This document shows, piece after piece, positions 17,548 through 26,495 of a stretch of DNA of 63,140 bases. The notes beneath the pieces were generated by a model. The model ran no database searches and was not told where the DNA came from. It saw only the letters and a list, made by a program, of their open reading frames with translations. The stretch comes from Pseudomonas sp. R5(2019) (GTDB lineage Bacteria; Pseudomonadota; Gammaproteobacteria; Pseudomonadales; Pseudomonadaceae): the NCBI RefSeq assembly GCF_009905435.1, contig NZ_JAAAMT010000034.1:1-63140 (forward strand), given 5' to 3'. Made by a program: the position numbers and the translations under genes. How positions within the stretch are numbered: the first letter of the stretch is position 1; every line of letters begins with the position of its first letter.

Positions 17548-18423
17548 GTGAGCCAACCGATCAAACAACGTCTGGAAAACAGCCTGCCAACGGCAGCCGC
17601 TTCAGGTCGGAAAATCGCCACCTATATGCTCGCCAATTTGCCGGAGCTGCCGTTCCAGACCTCCGCCAGCATTGCGCAAAAACTCGGGGTCAGCGAGTCC
17701 AGCGTCGGGCGCTTTTGCCGTTCGTTGGGCTATAGCCATTTCAAGGAGCTGAAAAACGATCTGAAGGACGACCTGGGCGACGGCCCGTGGCTGGTCGGTG
17801 ATCGTTTACAAGAATTTCGCCAACAGCCAGGCAACGACTCGCAAGACGCCTCCCGCAGCCTGGAGCTGGAAGTTGCAGCGTTGGTGCGGGTCTATGAATA
17901 CAGCCGCACCGAGGCCTGGCAAACCGTGGCCCAGCGTCTGGCCAGTGCACCGAAAGTCTGTGTCGCAGGCTTTCAGACCGAACGCGGCGTGGCCCTGTCG
18001 ATGGTCCATCTGCTGCAGTACCTGCGCGACGGCGTGCAGGTGGTCGATGGCGCTGCCGGGCACTTTGGCGAGGTGTTGCTCAGCCGCCCGCAAGACTGCG
18101 CGCTGGTGGTGTTCGAAGCGCGCCGTTATTCGCGCCACGCCCTGACGCTGTGTCGCAAGGCACGCGAAGCGGGCATCCCGGTCACACTGGTGACCGACAC
18201 CTTCTGCGACTGGGCCGATGCCCATGCCGATGAAGTGTTTCGCATCCCCACCGAATTCAATCTGTTTTGGGAGTCCTCCGCGACGATGCTGTCGTGGGTA
18301 CACCTGATGGTCAACGAGGTCTGCAAAAAACTCGGGCCGGACGTTGAAAAACGCTTGGAAGCAACTGCCGCACTACACAACGAATTCGTTGGCTATACGT
18401 CGTCAACGAGCAAACAACAATAG
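17548..18423 (+). CDS. RpiR/MurR family transcriptional regulator
   Basis: This 291-residue regulator has an N-terminal RpiR HTH (residues about 1-80, with TSASIAQKLGVSESSVGRF and LGYSHFKELKNDL) and a C-terminal SIS-like sugar-phosphate-binding domain (about 125-260). It starts at a GTG. RpiR proteins usually sense phosphosugars, but several control amino acid uptake gene sets, and the ABC importer genes directly downstream argue for that role here. The divergent promoter region holds TGACAG repeats. Confidence 0.87.
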   Translation: MSQPIKQRLENSLPTAAASGRKIATYMLANLPELPFQTSASIAQKLGVSESSVGRFCRSLGYSHFKELKNDLKDDLGDGPWLVGDRLQEFRQQPGNDSQDASRSLELEVAALVRVYEYSRTEAWQTVAQRLASAPKVCVAGFQTERGVALSMVHLLQYLRDGVQVVDGAAGHFGEVLLSRPQDCALVVFEARRYSRHALTLCRKAREAGIPVTLVTDTFCDWADAHADEVFRIPTEFNLFWESSATMLSWVHLMVNEVCKKLGPDVEKRLEATAALHNEFVGYTSSTSKQQ

Positions 18424-18451
18424 CAAAAGTGTGAACAGATCGAGGTGCAAC

Positions 18452-19207
18452 ATGAAACGAGTCGTCCGCTTGGCGGGTGCCTGTGCGCTGCTGTTGGCCG
18501 GTATGGGCACAGCCCACGCCGAAGTGTTGAAAATCGCCACCGAAGGCGCCTACCCGCCGTTCAACTACGTGGACTCGGACAATAAGCTGCATGGCTTTGA
18601 CGTCGACATCAGCAACGCCCTGTGCGAGCGCATGCAGGTGCAATGCACCCTCGTCGCCCAGGACTGGGAAGGCATGATCCCGGCGCTGATCGCCAAGAAG
18701 TACGACGCCGTGGTGGCCTCGATGATCAACACCGAAGAGCGCCGCAAGAAAATCGCCTTCACCAACCACTACTACAAGACGCCCCTGTCGCTGGCCGTGC
18801 CCAAAGGCAGTGACATCACCGACGCCCAGACTGATTTCAAAGGCCGGGTGATCGGCGCCCAGTCCTCTTCCACCCAGGCGATCTACGCCGAAGACGTGTA
18901 TGGCAAGGCCGGGGCCGAAGTGAAACTCTACCCGACCATGGACGAAGCCAACGCGGACCTGGCGGCCGGGCGCCTGGACGCAGTGATCGCCGACAAGTTC
19001 CCGCTGCTCGAATGGCTCGGCAAGTCCGGCAAGGACTGCTGCTCGTACCTGGGCGACATCAACGGCACCACCGCCGACGCCTCGATAGCCGTGCGCAAGG
19101 ACGATGACGCGCTGCGCGAGCGCCTGAACAAGGCCCTGGACGAGATCGTCGCAGACGGCACTTACCAGAAGATCGCCAGCCGCTACTTCGCCTTCAACAT
19201 CTACTAA
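18452..19207 (+). CDS. Periplasmic polar amino acid-binding protein (SBP family 3)
   Basis: This 251-residue binding protein has a signal peptide (residues 1-23, ALLLAGMGTAHA). The mature part begins EVLKIATEGAYPPFNY, the family 3 signature shared with HisJ, ArgT and LAO-binding proteins, and GFDVDISNALCERM follows. GAGGTG precedes the ATG at 18452. It feeds the two permeases and the ATPase downstream. The family suggests a basic amino acid or opine ligand, while the adjacent oxidase and acnX genes suggest a proline-like or hydroxyproline-like one. The ligand is therefore open. Confidence 0.9.
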   Translation: MKRVVRLAGACALLLAGMGTAHAEVLKIATEGAYPPFNYVDSDNKLHGFDVDISNALCERMQVQCTLVAQDWEGMIPALIAKKYDAVVASMINTEERRKKIAFTNHYYKTPLSLAVPKGSDITDAQTDFKGRVIGAQSSSTQAIYAEDVYGKAGAEVKLYPTMDEANADLAAGRLDAVIADKFPLLEWLGKSGKDCCSYLGDINGTTADASIAVRKDDDALRERLNKALDEIVADGTYQKIASRYFAFNIY

Positions 19208-19296
19208 ACCGCACGTACTACTCACCTTTGCCGTTTGAGCCCGGCCCCACAGCGCGTGGGGCTGCGGATTAACGTGCGTGCCCGAGAGGTTCGAGC

Positions 19297-20016
19297 ATGA
19301 TCGAACAACTGTCCTTATTGTCTTTCGCCAGCGGCGGCTGGGGCCAGGCCCTGCTGGCCGGTGCCCTGGTGACCATTTCCCTGGCGCTGGCCTGTTTGCC
19401 CATCGGCCTGCCGCTGGGCCTCGCCCTGGCCCTGGCGACGCGCTCGCCCAAACGCTTGCCGCGCGCAATGGCCACCGTGTTTTCCACGGTGTTCCGTGGC
19501 CTGCCGGAGCTGCTCACGCTGCTGATCATTTACTACGGCTGCCAGATTGCCGCGCAGAAAATCCTCGCCGCCATGGGCTATGAGGGCGAAGTGCTGATCA
19601 ACACCTTCATCGCCGCCATGGTCGCGTTCAGCTTTGTGTTTGCCGCGTTCTCCAGCGAGATCTGGCTGGGCGCCTTCAAGACCCTGGCCAAGGGTCAGTA
19701 CGAAGCCGCGTCGGCGCTGGGCCTGGGCAAGCGCACGACGTTCTTCAAGGTGGTCCTCCCGCAGTTGCTGCGCACTGCCCTGCCGGGCCTGTCGAACAAC
19801 TGGCTGTCGCTGCTCAAGGACACCTCGCTGGTGTCGACCATCTCGCTGGTGGACCTGATGCGCCAGACTAACCTGGCCGTCAGCGTGACCAAGGAGCCGA
19901 TGTTTTTCTATGCCGTAGCCTGCTTTGGCTACCTGCTGTTTTCCGCCCTCTCGGGGCGCATTTTCAGCCTGATCGAACGGCACTTCAGCCGTCACCTGCG
20001 GAGCGCACGCCCATGA
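19297..20016 (+). CDS. Polar amino acid ABC transporter permease (HisQ type)
   Basis: This 239-residue inner-membrane permease has the HisQ/M family pattern: TVFRGLPELLTLLIIYYG near residue 65, and the EAA loop around EAASALGLGKRTTFFKVVLPQ that docks on the ATPase. Its stop overlaps the start of the second permease by four bases, so they are co-translated and likely form a heterodimer. Confidence 0.92.
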   Translation: MIEQLSLLSFASGGWGQALLAGALVTISLALACLPIGLPLGLALALATRSPKRLPRAMATVFSTVFRGLPELLTLLIIYYGCQIAAQKILAAMGYEGEVLINTFIAAMVAFSFVFAAFSSEIWLGAFKTLAKGQYEAASALGLGKRTTFFKVVLPQLLRTALPGLSNNWLSLLKDTSLVSTISLVDLMRQTNLAVSVTKEPMFFYAVACFGYLLFSALSGRIFSLIERHFSRHLRSARP

Positions 20017-20723
20017 CTTTCGACGACTTTGTGCGGCTGTTCCTCGACCCGGACCTGCTCGAACGCTATGGCCCGCGCTTTCTCGACGGGCTCCTGGTCA
20101 CCGGCAAGCTGGTGGCGCTGTCGTTCACCATGGGCGCGGTGTTCGGCCTGCTGCTGGCCTTGGCGCGACTGTCCAACAACCTTGTGCTGCAACGCCTGAG
20201 CGCCGGCTACATCTACTTCTTCCGCGGCTCGCCGCTGCTGGCGCAACTGTTCATGCTTTATTACGGCTTGAGTGCCTTCAAGGACTTCTGGCAAGACGTG
20301 GGGCTGTGGTGGTTCTTCCGTGACGCCTGGTACTGCACGGTGCTGGCGTTCACCTTGAACACCGCCGCCTACCAGGCAGAAATCTTTCGCGGCAGCCTGC
20401 AGGCGGTGGCGCCGGGGCAGTACGAAGCGGCGCATGCGCTGAACCTGAAGCGCTCGACCACCTTCTTCAAGGTCATCCTGCCGCAGTCGATGATTGTCGC
20501 CATCGGGCCACTGGGCAACGAGCTGATCCTGATGATCAAGGCCAGCGCCATCGCTTCGCTGGTGACCATCTACGATTTGATGGGCGTGACCAAACTGGCG
20601 TTCTCGCGCAGTTTCGATTTTCAAATCTACCTGTGGGCCGCCGTACTGTACCTGCTGATCGTCGAGCTGGTGCGCCGCAGCCTCAAACACTTGGAAGGCC
20701 GCTTGGGCCGTCACCTGCGTTGA
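20013..20723 (+). CDS. Polar amino acid ABC transporter permease (HisM type)
   Basis: This 236-residue second permease has the EAA loop EAAHALNLKRSTTFFKVILPQ and the RGSPLLAQLFMLYYG segment. It starts in the ATGA overlap with the first permease. Together with the binding protein and the ATPase at 22011 it makes a complete importer. The FAD oxidase gene is inserted between this gene and the ATPase. Confidence 0.92.
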   Translation: MTFDDFVRLFLDPDLLERYGPRFLDGLLVTGKLVALSFTMGAVFGLLLALARLSNNLVLQRLSAGYIYFFRGSPLLAQLFMLYYGLSAFKDFWQDVGLWWFFRDAWYCTVLAFTLNTAAYQAEIFRGSLQAVAPGQYEAAHALNLKRSTTFFKVILPQSMIVAIGPLGNELILMIKASAIASLVTIYDLMGVTKLAFSRSFDFQIYLWAAVLYLLIVELVRRSLKHLEGRLGRHLR

Positions 20724-20749
20724 ACCGTTTAGCTGAAGAGGATCGCTCC

Positions 20750-21991
20750 ATGCATTGCCAAACCATCGTTCTGGGTGCCGGTATCGTCGGCGTCTGTACC
20801 GCCCTTCACCTGCAGGCGCGCGGGCGCAAGGTGGTGCTGATCGACCGCGACCAGCCCGGCAGCGGCACCAGCCACGGCAACGCTGGCCTGATCGAACGTT
20901 CAAGCGTCATCCCGTATGCCTTCCCGCGAGAACTGTCGAGCCTGCTGCGCTATGGCTTGAACCGCCAGTCCGACGTGCGCTACAGCTGGCGCTACTTGCC
21001 CAAGGCCGGCCCGTGGCTATTCAAGTACTGGCAGAATTCCGCCCCAGCGCAATTGGCGGTCGCCACCCAAGCCATGCTGCCCCTGGTACAGCGATGCGTT
21101 GAAGAACATGACACGCTGATCGAGGCCGCCGAATTGGGCTCACTGATCAAGGCCAATGGCTGGATCGAGGTGTACCACAATCAGGACGCGTTTGAAAAAG
21201 CCAAGGCCGAGGCCCACGCCCTGCTCAGCTACGGCTTGCGCTTTGAGGTGCTCGACCGCCAGCAACTGCATGAGCGCGAAGGCGACCTGAGCGCCAATGC
21301 CATCGGTGGCATTCACTGGCTGGACCCCAAAACCGTGAGCAATCCCGGCGCTCTGGTGCGGGGCTACAACGCCTTGTTCGTCAAACGCGGCGGCCACTTT
21401 ATCCATGGCGATGCGCGCAGCCTGCGCCAGGTCGACAGCGACTGGCAGGTGGACTCGCGCCAGGGCCCGATCACTGCGCCTGAGGTGGTGATCGCCCTCG
21501 GGCCTCAGGCCGGCGATCTGTTCCGCCCGCTCGGCTATCGCATTCCGCTGGAGATCAAGCGCGGCTATCACCGCCACTACCGTCCCCGCGACGGCGCCGT
21601 GCTGGAACATTCGATCTGTGATGTCCAGGGCGGCTATGTGCTCGCGCCCATGGCCCAGGGCATTCGCCTGACCACCGGCATCGAGTTTGCGGCCAGTGGC
21701 GACCCGGCCAACGACATCCAGCTGACGCGTTGCGAGGCGCTGGCCCGCACGCTGTTCCCGCTTGGTGAGCCGGTCGAGGCCGAGCCGTGGCTGGGCCGTC
21801 GCCCGTGCCTGCCGGACATGCGCCCGGTCATCGGCCCGGCCTCCAGGCATAAAGGCCTGTGGTTCAACTTCGGCCATGCCCACCACGGCCTGACCCTGGG
21901 CCCGGTCTGTGGCCGCCTGCTGGCGGAAATGATGACCGGCGCGCCAACCTTTACCGACCCTGCGCCCTACAGCGCAGCGCGTTTCAAGTGA
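20750..21991 (+). CDS. FAD-dependent D-amino acid dehydrogenase-like oxidoreductase
   Basis: This 413-residue DAO-family flavoprotein (DadA-like) has the N-terminal dinucleotide motif VLGAGIVGVCTALHL, then DRDQPGSGTSHGNAGLI, and a C-terminal FAD-binding GHAHHGLTLGPVCGRLLAEM. It oxidises an amine or imino acid, passing electrons probably to the respiratory chain. Its place inside an amino acid ABC importer operon implies that the imported compound, or a derivative such as a D-amino acid or D-hydroxyproline, is its substrate. GAAGAGGATC precedes the ATG. Confidence 0.88.
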   Translation: MHCQTIVLGAGIVGVCTALHLQARGRKVVLIDRDQPGSGTSHGNAGLIERSSVIPYAFPRELSSLLRYGLNRQSDVRYSWRYLPKAGPWLFKYWQNSAPAQLAVATQAMLPLVQRCVEEHDTLIEAAELGSLIKANGWIEVYHNQDAFEKAKAEAHALLSYGLRFEVLDRQQLHEREGDLSANAIGGIHWLDPKTVSNPGALVRGYNALFVKRGGHFIHGDARSLRQVDSDWQVDSRQGPITAPEVVIALGPQAGDLFRPLGYRIPLEIKRGYHRHYRPRDGAVLEHSICDVQGGYVLAPMAQGIRLTTGIEFAASGDPANDIQLTRCEALARTLFPLGEPVEAEPWLGRRPCLPDMRPVIGPASRHKGLWFNFGHAHHGLTLGPVCGRLLAEMMTGAPTFTDPAPYSAARFK

Positions 21992-22010
21992 TCAAGGGAG
22001 AACAACAACT

Positions 22011-22802
22011 ATGCCTGGTCAAGTCACAAGCCTTGCCGCTTCCCGCCCGCAAGTGCAACCCGATCCGCGCAAGATCGTGGTCAGCATCGACGGGTTGAAC
22101 AAATCCTATGGCGCCTTCCCGGTGTTGCGCGGTATCAACCTTTCGGTGCGTGAAGGTGAGCGCATCGTGTTGTGCGGGCCTTCCGGCTCGGGCAAATCAA
22201 CCTTGATCCGTTGCATCAACCGACTGGAAATCGCCGAACACGGCACCATTCGCGTCAACGACACTGACCTTGCCCAGACCACCGCCCAGACGGCCCGGGT
22301 GCGCAGCGAAATCGGCATGGTGTTCCAGCATTTCAACCTGTTCCCGCATATGAGCGTGCTCGACAACTGCACCCTGGCACCCATGAGCGTGCGCGGCCTG
22401 GCGCGCAAGGAAGCCGAGGAGCGGGCACGCTTTTACCTGAACAAGGTCGGTATCGAAAGCCAGGCTGGCAAGTACCCCAGCCAGCTCTCCGGTGGTCAAC
22501 AGCAACGTGTGGCGATCGCCCGGGCGCTGTGCATGAAACCCAGGATCATGCTGTTCGATGAGCCCACCTCGGCCCTGGACCCTGAGATGGTCGCCGAGGT
22601 GCTGGATGTGCTGGTAAAGCTGGCCGACACCGGCATGACCATGCTCTGCGTCACCCATGAAATGGGCTTCGCCCGGCAGGTCGCCGAGCGGGTGCTGTTT
22701 CTCGATGGTGGGCAGATCATCGAAGACAGCCCGCCCGAGGCGTTTTTCAACGCCCCGCAAACCGAGCGGGCCAAGGGGTTTCTTGCGCAGATTCTGCATT
22801 GA
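22011..22802 (+). CDS. Polar amino acid ABC transporter ATPase (HisP/GlnQ type)
   Basis: This 263-residue ATPase has Walker A GPSGSGKST, the Q-loop in MVFQHFNLFPHM, signature LSGGQQQRVAIARAL, Walker B IMLFDEPTSALDPE and the H-loop CVTHEMGFA. An N-terminal extension of about 20 residues precedes the usual start. It energises the importer encoded by 18452-20723 and closes the operon. It converges on the AAA ATPase gene with 20 bp between stops. Confidence 0.93.
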   Translation: MPGQVTSLAASRPQVQPDPRKIVVSIDGLNKSYGAFPVLRGINLSVREGERIVLCGPSGSGKSTLIRCINRLEIAEHGTIRVNDTDLAQTTAQTARVRSEIGMVFQHFNLFPHMSVLDNCTLAPMSVRGLARKEAEERARFYLNKVGIESQAGKYPSQLSGGQQQRVAIARALCMKPRIMLFDEPTSALDPEMVAEVLDVLVKLADTGMTMLCVTHEMGFARQVAERVLFLDGGQIIEDSPPEAFFNAPQTERAKGFLAQILH

Positions 22803-22822
22803 GCAGAGCTGTAGCCCTGCAC

Positions 22823-23989
22823 TCAATCCGGCCATCGCCAAGCAGGGGCATCGAACTGCCCCTGTCCGGCCACTTCCGATTGCCCCAGGTTCTTTTCCAG
22901 GACGATGCTGTTGCAGTGCTCATGTTCCTCCAGTGCGGCGATCAAGCGGCTGGCATGGGACACCACCCAGACCTGGCAACGCTCGCAGGCACTGACAATC
23001 AATCGCGCCAGCGCGGGCAGCAGATCCGGGTGCAGACTGGTTTCCGGTTCGTTCAGCACCATCATCGAAGGCGGTCTGGGGGTCAGCAGCGCGGCCATCA
23101 GCAACAGGTAGCGCAGGGTTCCATCGGACAGCTCTGCGGCGCTGAGCGGGCGCAGCAGCCCGTGCTGGTGGAAACGCAGGCTGAACAGCCCGCCTGCTGG
23201 CGCATCGATTTCCAGCCGCGCACCGGGGAAGGCATCGGCTACGGCCGCCTGCAAGGCCTCGGCATCGCCGACTTCAATGATGGTTTGCAGCGCCGCCGCC
23301 AGATTGCGGCCGTCGTGATGGAGCACCGGGGTGCGAGTACCCAATTGCGGTTGCCGGGCGGGTGCCTCGCGGTCGGTACGAAAATGGTCGTAGAATCGCC
23401 AGCCGCGAATGCTCTCGCGCAGCACCAGCACTTCCGGTGAAGCGCGCAGGTTGCCGACCTGATCGAACAAACTGTCGAAGGCCTGCGCATGCATTTGCAC
23501 AACGTCCCAGCTGCGCCCCTCGCGGGTGCGAATCGCCGGGCCATGGCGGTCGACCAGCAAGCTGGCCGGGCGGTAGGACGGCCCGGCCCAGATGCATTCG
23601 CGCTTGATCTCCGGGTCCAGCTTGAACGCGGTCGGATACGGCAGTGGCTCAGGCATCCCCAACGAAATGGCAAAACCGAAATCGTCACGGCCAAAGCCCA
23701 GCCGCAGGCGCTTGGCGTTCCTGGCGTGAAGGCCCTGCACCGCCACCTCGCCGTTGCGCATGCGCCGGCTGACGACCTCAGGCCCGGCCCACCAGGTGGA
23801 ATCCAGCCCGCCCTCCTGAGCCAAGGCCTCGACCACCCCGCCCTGTGCGGTTTGGGCCAATAGCCGCAGGGCCTTGTACAGATTGGATTTGCCGCTGCCA
23901 TTGGCGCCGGTAATCAGGTTGAGCGGGCCCAGCGCTACAACCAGGTGATTGATCGATCGGTAATTGGCCACGGCCAAAGTGGTAAGCAT
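22823..23989 (-). CDS. AAA-21 family ATPase (SMC/RecF-like, no nuclease domain)
   Basis: This 388-residue ATPase of the AAA-21/OLD-like group has Walker A TGANGSGKSNLYKAL near residue 30, signature-like LSDGTLRYLLLMA, and Walker B MMVLNEPETSLHPDL, followed by a His in VVSHASRLI. No TOPRIM or HNH domain follows, and no nuclease gene lies beside it, so a defence role of the Gabija or retron kind is not supported here. Many Pseudomonas carry such lone ATPases of unknown role. Confidence 0.85.
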   Translation of the reverse strand: MLTTLAVANYRSINHLVVALGPLNLITGANGSGKSNLYKALRLLAQTAQGGVVEALAQEGGLDSTWWAGPEVVSRRMRNGEVAVQGLHARNAKRLRLGFGRDDFGFAISLGMPEPLPYPTAFKLDPEIKRECIWAGPSYRPASLLVDRHGPAIRTREGRSWDVVQMHAQAFDSLFDQVGNLRASPEVLVLRESIRGWRFYDHFRTDREAPARQPQLGTRTPVLHHDGRNLAAALQTIIEVGDAEALQAAVADAFPGARLEIDAPAGGLFSLRFHQHGLLRPLSAAELSDGTLRYLLLMAALLTPRPPSMMVLNEPETSLHPDLLPALARLIVSACERCQVWVVSHASRLIAALEEHEHCNSIVLEKNLGQSEVAGQGQFDAPAWRWPD

Positions 23990-24125
23990 TGTGCGAGGCG
24001 TCCCTGTCTGACATCAGAAAGTGGTGGCAAGCATCAGGCATGAGCGGCCAGGCATCAACAACCTTCTCGTGACCGCCAAAATACTTATCATGCCTAACTA
24101 AATTCACTCAGGTTGTGTTGGCCCC

Positions 24126-24335
24126 ATGGCAAAACGAAACCCCGCCACGCTCGAATCCCCTGCCCTGGAGGCCGATGCAGATATCGTCCTCGACGACCTG
24201 ATCGGCTACGCCCTGCGCCGCGCGATCGAGCCGCCACAAGTGGTGCCGATGGTGAACAAACTCGAAGAACGCGGCCTGGCCCTGCGCGACAGCAGGTCGG
24301 TTGGCGATAATGCCAGTCATTTAAGGATTGAGTGA
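24126..24335 (+). pseudogene. MarR family regulator remnant with internal deletion
   Basis: The 69-codon frame joins two parts of a MarR-type regulator. The first 34 residues give the N-terminal arm (DDLIGYALRRA). The next residue jumps to the recognition helix and wing (IEPPQVVPMVNKLEERGLALR), and the rest is lost in a run into intergenic sequence. The first helices of the DNA-binding domain and the C-terminal dimer helix are absent, so it cannot fold as a MarR dimer. The original protein would have been about 150 residues. A REP hairpin follows directly. Confidence 0.7.
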
Positions 24336-24345
24336 CAGAGCTCTG

Positions 24346-24433
24346 GTAGGAGCCGGGCTTGCCCGCGATAAGGACACCGCGGTTTTACAGCTATTGCGCG
24401 TCATCGTTCATCGCGGGCAAGCCCAGCTCCTAC
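24346..24433. repeat. REP hairpin after the MarR remnant, with gene-poor stretch to 24894
   Basis: Arms GTAGGAGCCGGGCTTGCCCGCGA and TCGCGGGCAAGCCCAGCTCCTAC flank the same TTTTACAG.TATTGCGCGTC spacer as the pair at 11914. A further half element lies at 24478-24500. From 24510 to 24894 I see no recognisable gene or remnant in either strand, only the presumed promoter of the effector-like gene. Confidence 0.83.
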
Positions 24434-24894
24434 AGCGCCATACCTCACCTGATCTGCGCGGAATGCTTTTGATTTTGTGGGAGCAGAGCTTGCTCGCGAT
24501 AGCACCAACCTGAGCTCAGGCTATGCCGCAAATAGCCGCGTCTACCCTGGCCAGAATTTTGTCGCCGGTCTCGCACATTGAACATCGGGAAGACGGCGGC
24601 GCCGAAATAGCCAAACGGCCGTTCGGATGTTTTGCGGATCGTACCGGGCTGCCACGTCCTGCTGTCAAACAAGTTGGGTGGCAGCTGTACGCGGGTTGAC
24701 AGACCGGGCTCCAGGTCCCGGCGCACACGAGGTGCCCCACGCACAGCCGCCATTGCACGAACAACAAGCGCAGCGGAAGGTATCTGATCGACACCGAGCT
24801 TCGCTGTAGGACATTTCTCTTTTTCGCTGGTATCGATGTTTGCTTGCAGCGGCCTTGCTAGCCTCTGCCGTTCCGCCAGAAGGAACCGGCTCCC

Positions 24895-26010
24895 ATGACT
24901 GACCAGCCTAAAAACAGCAACAACCAAGCACCACCTGCACCGCCCGCGCGCCCCTTCGATTACTACGCCCGCTCCTCCCGCGCGAGCTATTTCACCGAAC
25001 GCGTTCCCCCTGCCGAACCAGGGTTCTACATCGTCCCGCAGTCCATCTCGGAAGAAGACCTCTACCTCAGTTTTCTTGACGGGATGCCGGTCAGCGTCTT
25101 TCAATGAACCCAGGCACTCAATCCGCACCTGCGCGGCGAGATAAAAGCTGGCAGCCTGTTTGTGCTCACCGATCCGAACAACACGTCCTGCACGGTAGAG
25201 GAAGCGCACTTGATGCAGGCCGGCCAGCAAGTCAAGGAAGCCCTTGATCCACTGACACAGGAAGAAGCCGAATTCCTGTATCGGCACGGTAATGAAATCG
25301 CCGCCTTTACCGGCCAGACTTCGACCTGGCTGGGCATCTCGGCGGTGGTATTGGAAAAACACGTCAGCCAACTGCGCGATACGCTGCAAAGTATTGAGCA
25401 GCTGCATCAACAGAGTTATAGGCGGCACGGCCACTTGAGATCCACGGAGTTTTTCGCCGAACGCAAAAAGCTGATGGCCCAGCTGGATGCCCAGCTACTG
25501 AACTCCAAGCGCCTTAAAAGCCACACGAGCTTTGGTGGCCATGACAAGCTGAAATCCGCGCTCGGCATTTCCAGCCGCAGCCTTGTGCACCACTGGAACA
25601 GGGCTGGAGCGCCGGGGCAAATCCCAGGGTATGCGGCGCATGTGAAATCGATCAGTCGAGCGATGAAGTACATGCAGACCGGAGGTTATATTGCCATTGG
25701 GATCGGTGGTGTTTCATCGCTGTTGGCTATTCAGGAAGTTTGCAACACTGAATCTGGGGCTGTGTGCAAGAAGGTTAAATTTGCCGAGGGTAGTAAATTC
25801 GCGGGATCAGCCATAGGCGGGTATATAGGTGGAGAGTTGGCCTTTCCAGCAAGTATTTTAATGTGCGGGGTACTTGGACTCACCACCGGCGTGGCAGGCG
25901 TGGTGTGCGTCGCTGGTATTGTAGGTACTGGATCATTGGCGGGATCAACCTTGGGTAGTCTAGGGGGCGAGTTCATTGGCGAAATGCTATATGAGGCCAA
26001 ACAACCATGA
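24895..26010 (+). pseudogene. Effector-like toxin gene interrupted by an in-frame TGA
   Basis: A 372-codon frame is broken only by TGA at 25105-25107 (codon 71). Both sides are in the same frame and read as one protein, with F-Q-stop-T-Q-A-L-N-P across the break. The N-terminal part has a proline-rich lead, then a stretch resembling a LysM-like fold (GFYIVPQS..LNPHLRGEIKAGSLFVLTDPN). A helical middle follows, then a C-terminal third rich in Gly/Ala and hydrophobic residues (GGYIAIGIGGVSSLLA; GLTTGVAGVVCVAGIVG). This looks like a membrane-inserting or pore-forming toxin domain. The membrane protein gene after it starts in its stop (ATGA). Reinitiation at GTG 25162 could give a 282-residue product. 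Exact family not recognised; the toxin role is inferred. Confidence 0.6.
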
Positions 26011-26390
26011 TACGCAGCTGGAATCCCTGGGTTGCCATCATGTTTGCGGGCGCGCCGTTTTTTCTGGCGATTGGAAACCTCATATTCAGCCTCTACCTTA
26101 ACCGTCGATATCTGGATGCCATGGTGGATGCGTTGAGGAACAGTCGACACATCATACTGTGGGGTTCGATTCTACAGTGCCAAGGCTTGAAGGGGCGACT
26201 TATGCTGCTCGCCAAGATTTCGGGCGTGGTCATGTGGCCGGGAATGTTCATACGCGCCGGCGAAATCGACTCTGATGACATCAAGAATTTTCCGCCTCAC
26301 TTCAAACGACTTCTAAAAATCAAGTTAGTGATACTAACTACCGCGATGGCCTGGCTAATACTCATCTATATATTATTAAAAATCGAATAA
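26007..26390 (+). CDS. Small membrane protein, candidate immunity copy 1
   Basis: This 127-residue protein has a hydrophobic N-terminal segment (about 8-30), a charged cytoplasmic-type middle with the motif GEIDSDDIKNFPPHFKRLL, and a hydrophobic C-terminal segment (about 105-124). It is coupled to the effector-like gene by an ATGA overlap, the usual toxin-immunity layout. Copies 2 and 3 downstream share the same architecture and the GE[IM]D..D[IL].NFPPH.KRLL core. A protein that blocks a pore-forming toxin in the inner membrane would fit. Lower GC than the flanking genes. Function inferred from context only. Confidence 0.6.
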   Translation: MIRSWNPWVAIMFAGAPFFLAIGNLIFSLYLNRRYLDAMVDALRNSRHIILWGSILQCQGLKGRLMLLAKISGVVMWPGMFIRAGEIDSDDIKNFPPHFKRLLKIKLVILTTAMAWLILIYILLKIE

Positions 26391-26420
26391 CGTCGGAATC
26401 CAAATGACCAGGACAAGGCC

Positions 26421-26495
26421 GCAGGACCGGGACAAATACCGCCAATGCAGAGTGAGCGTGCAGGTGACATGTTGTATGCGGCTACACACCCATGA
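26421..26495 (+). pseudogene. Leftover effector tail before immunity copy 2
   Basis: In the frame ending at TGA 26493-26495 the codons read PGQIP early and then GDMLYAATHP before the stop. The effector itself ends GEMLYEAKQP and contains PGQIP in its middle. This looks like a collapsed effector 3' end. The stop overlaps the ATG of copy 2 as ATGA, exactly as in the intact pair. Confidence 0.6.

Noticed and set aside
22823..23989. Defence system (Gabija or OLD nuclease)
   Set aside because: Only an ATPase without TOPRIM and without a helicase or nuclease partner is present.
24516..24794. 92-codon frame on the minus strand in the gap before the effector
   Set aside because: Cys/Ser/Arg-rich with no ribosome site or similarity. 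Probably non-coding.
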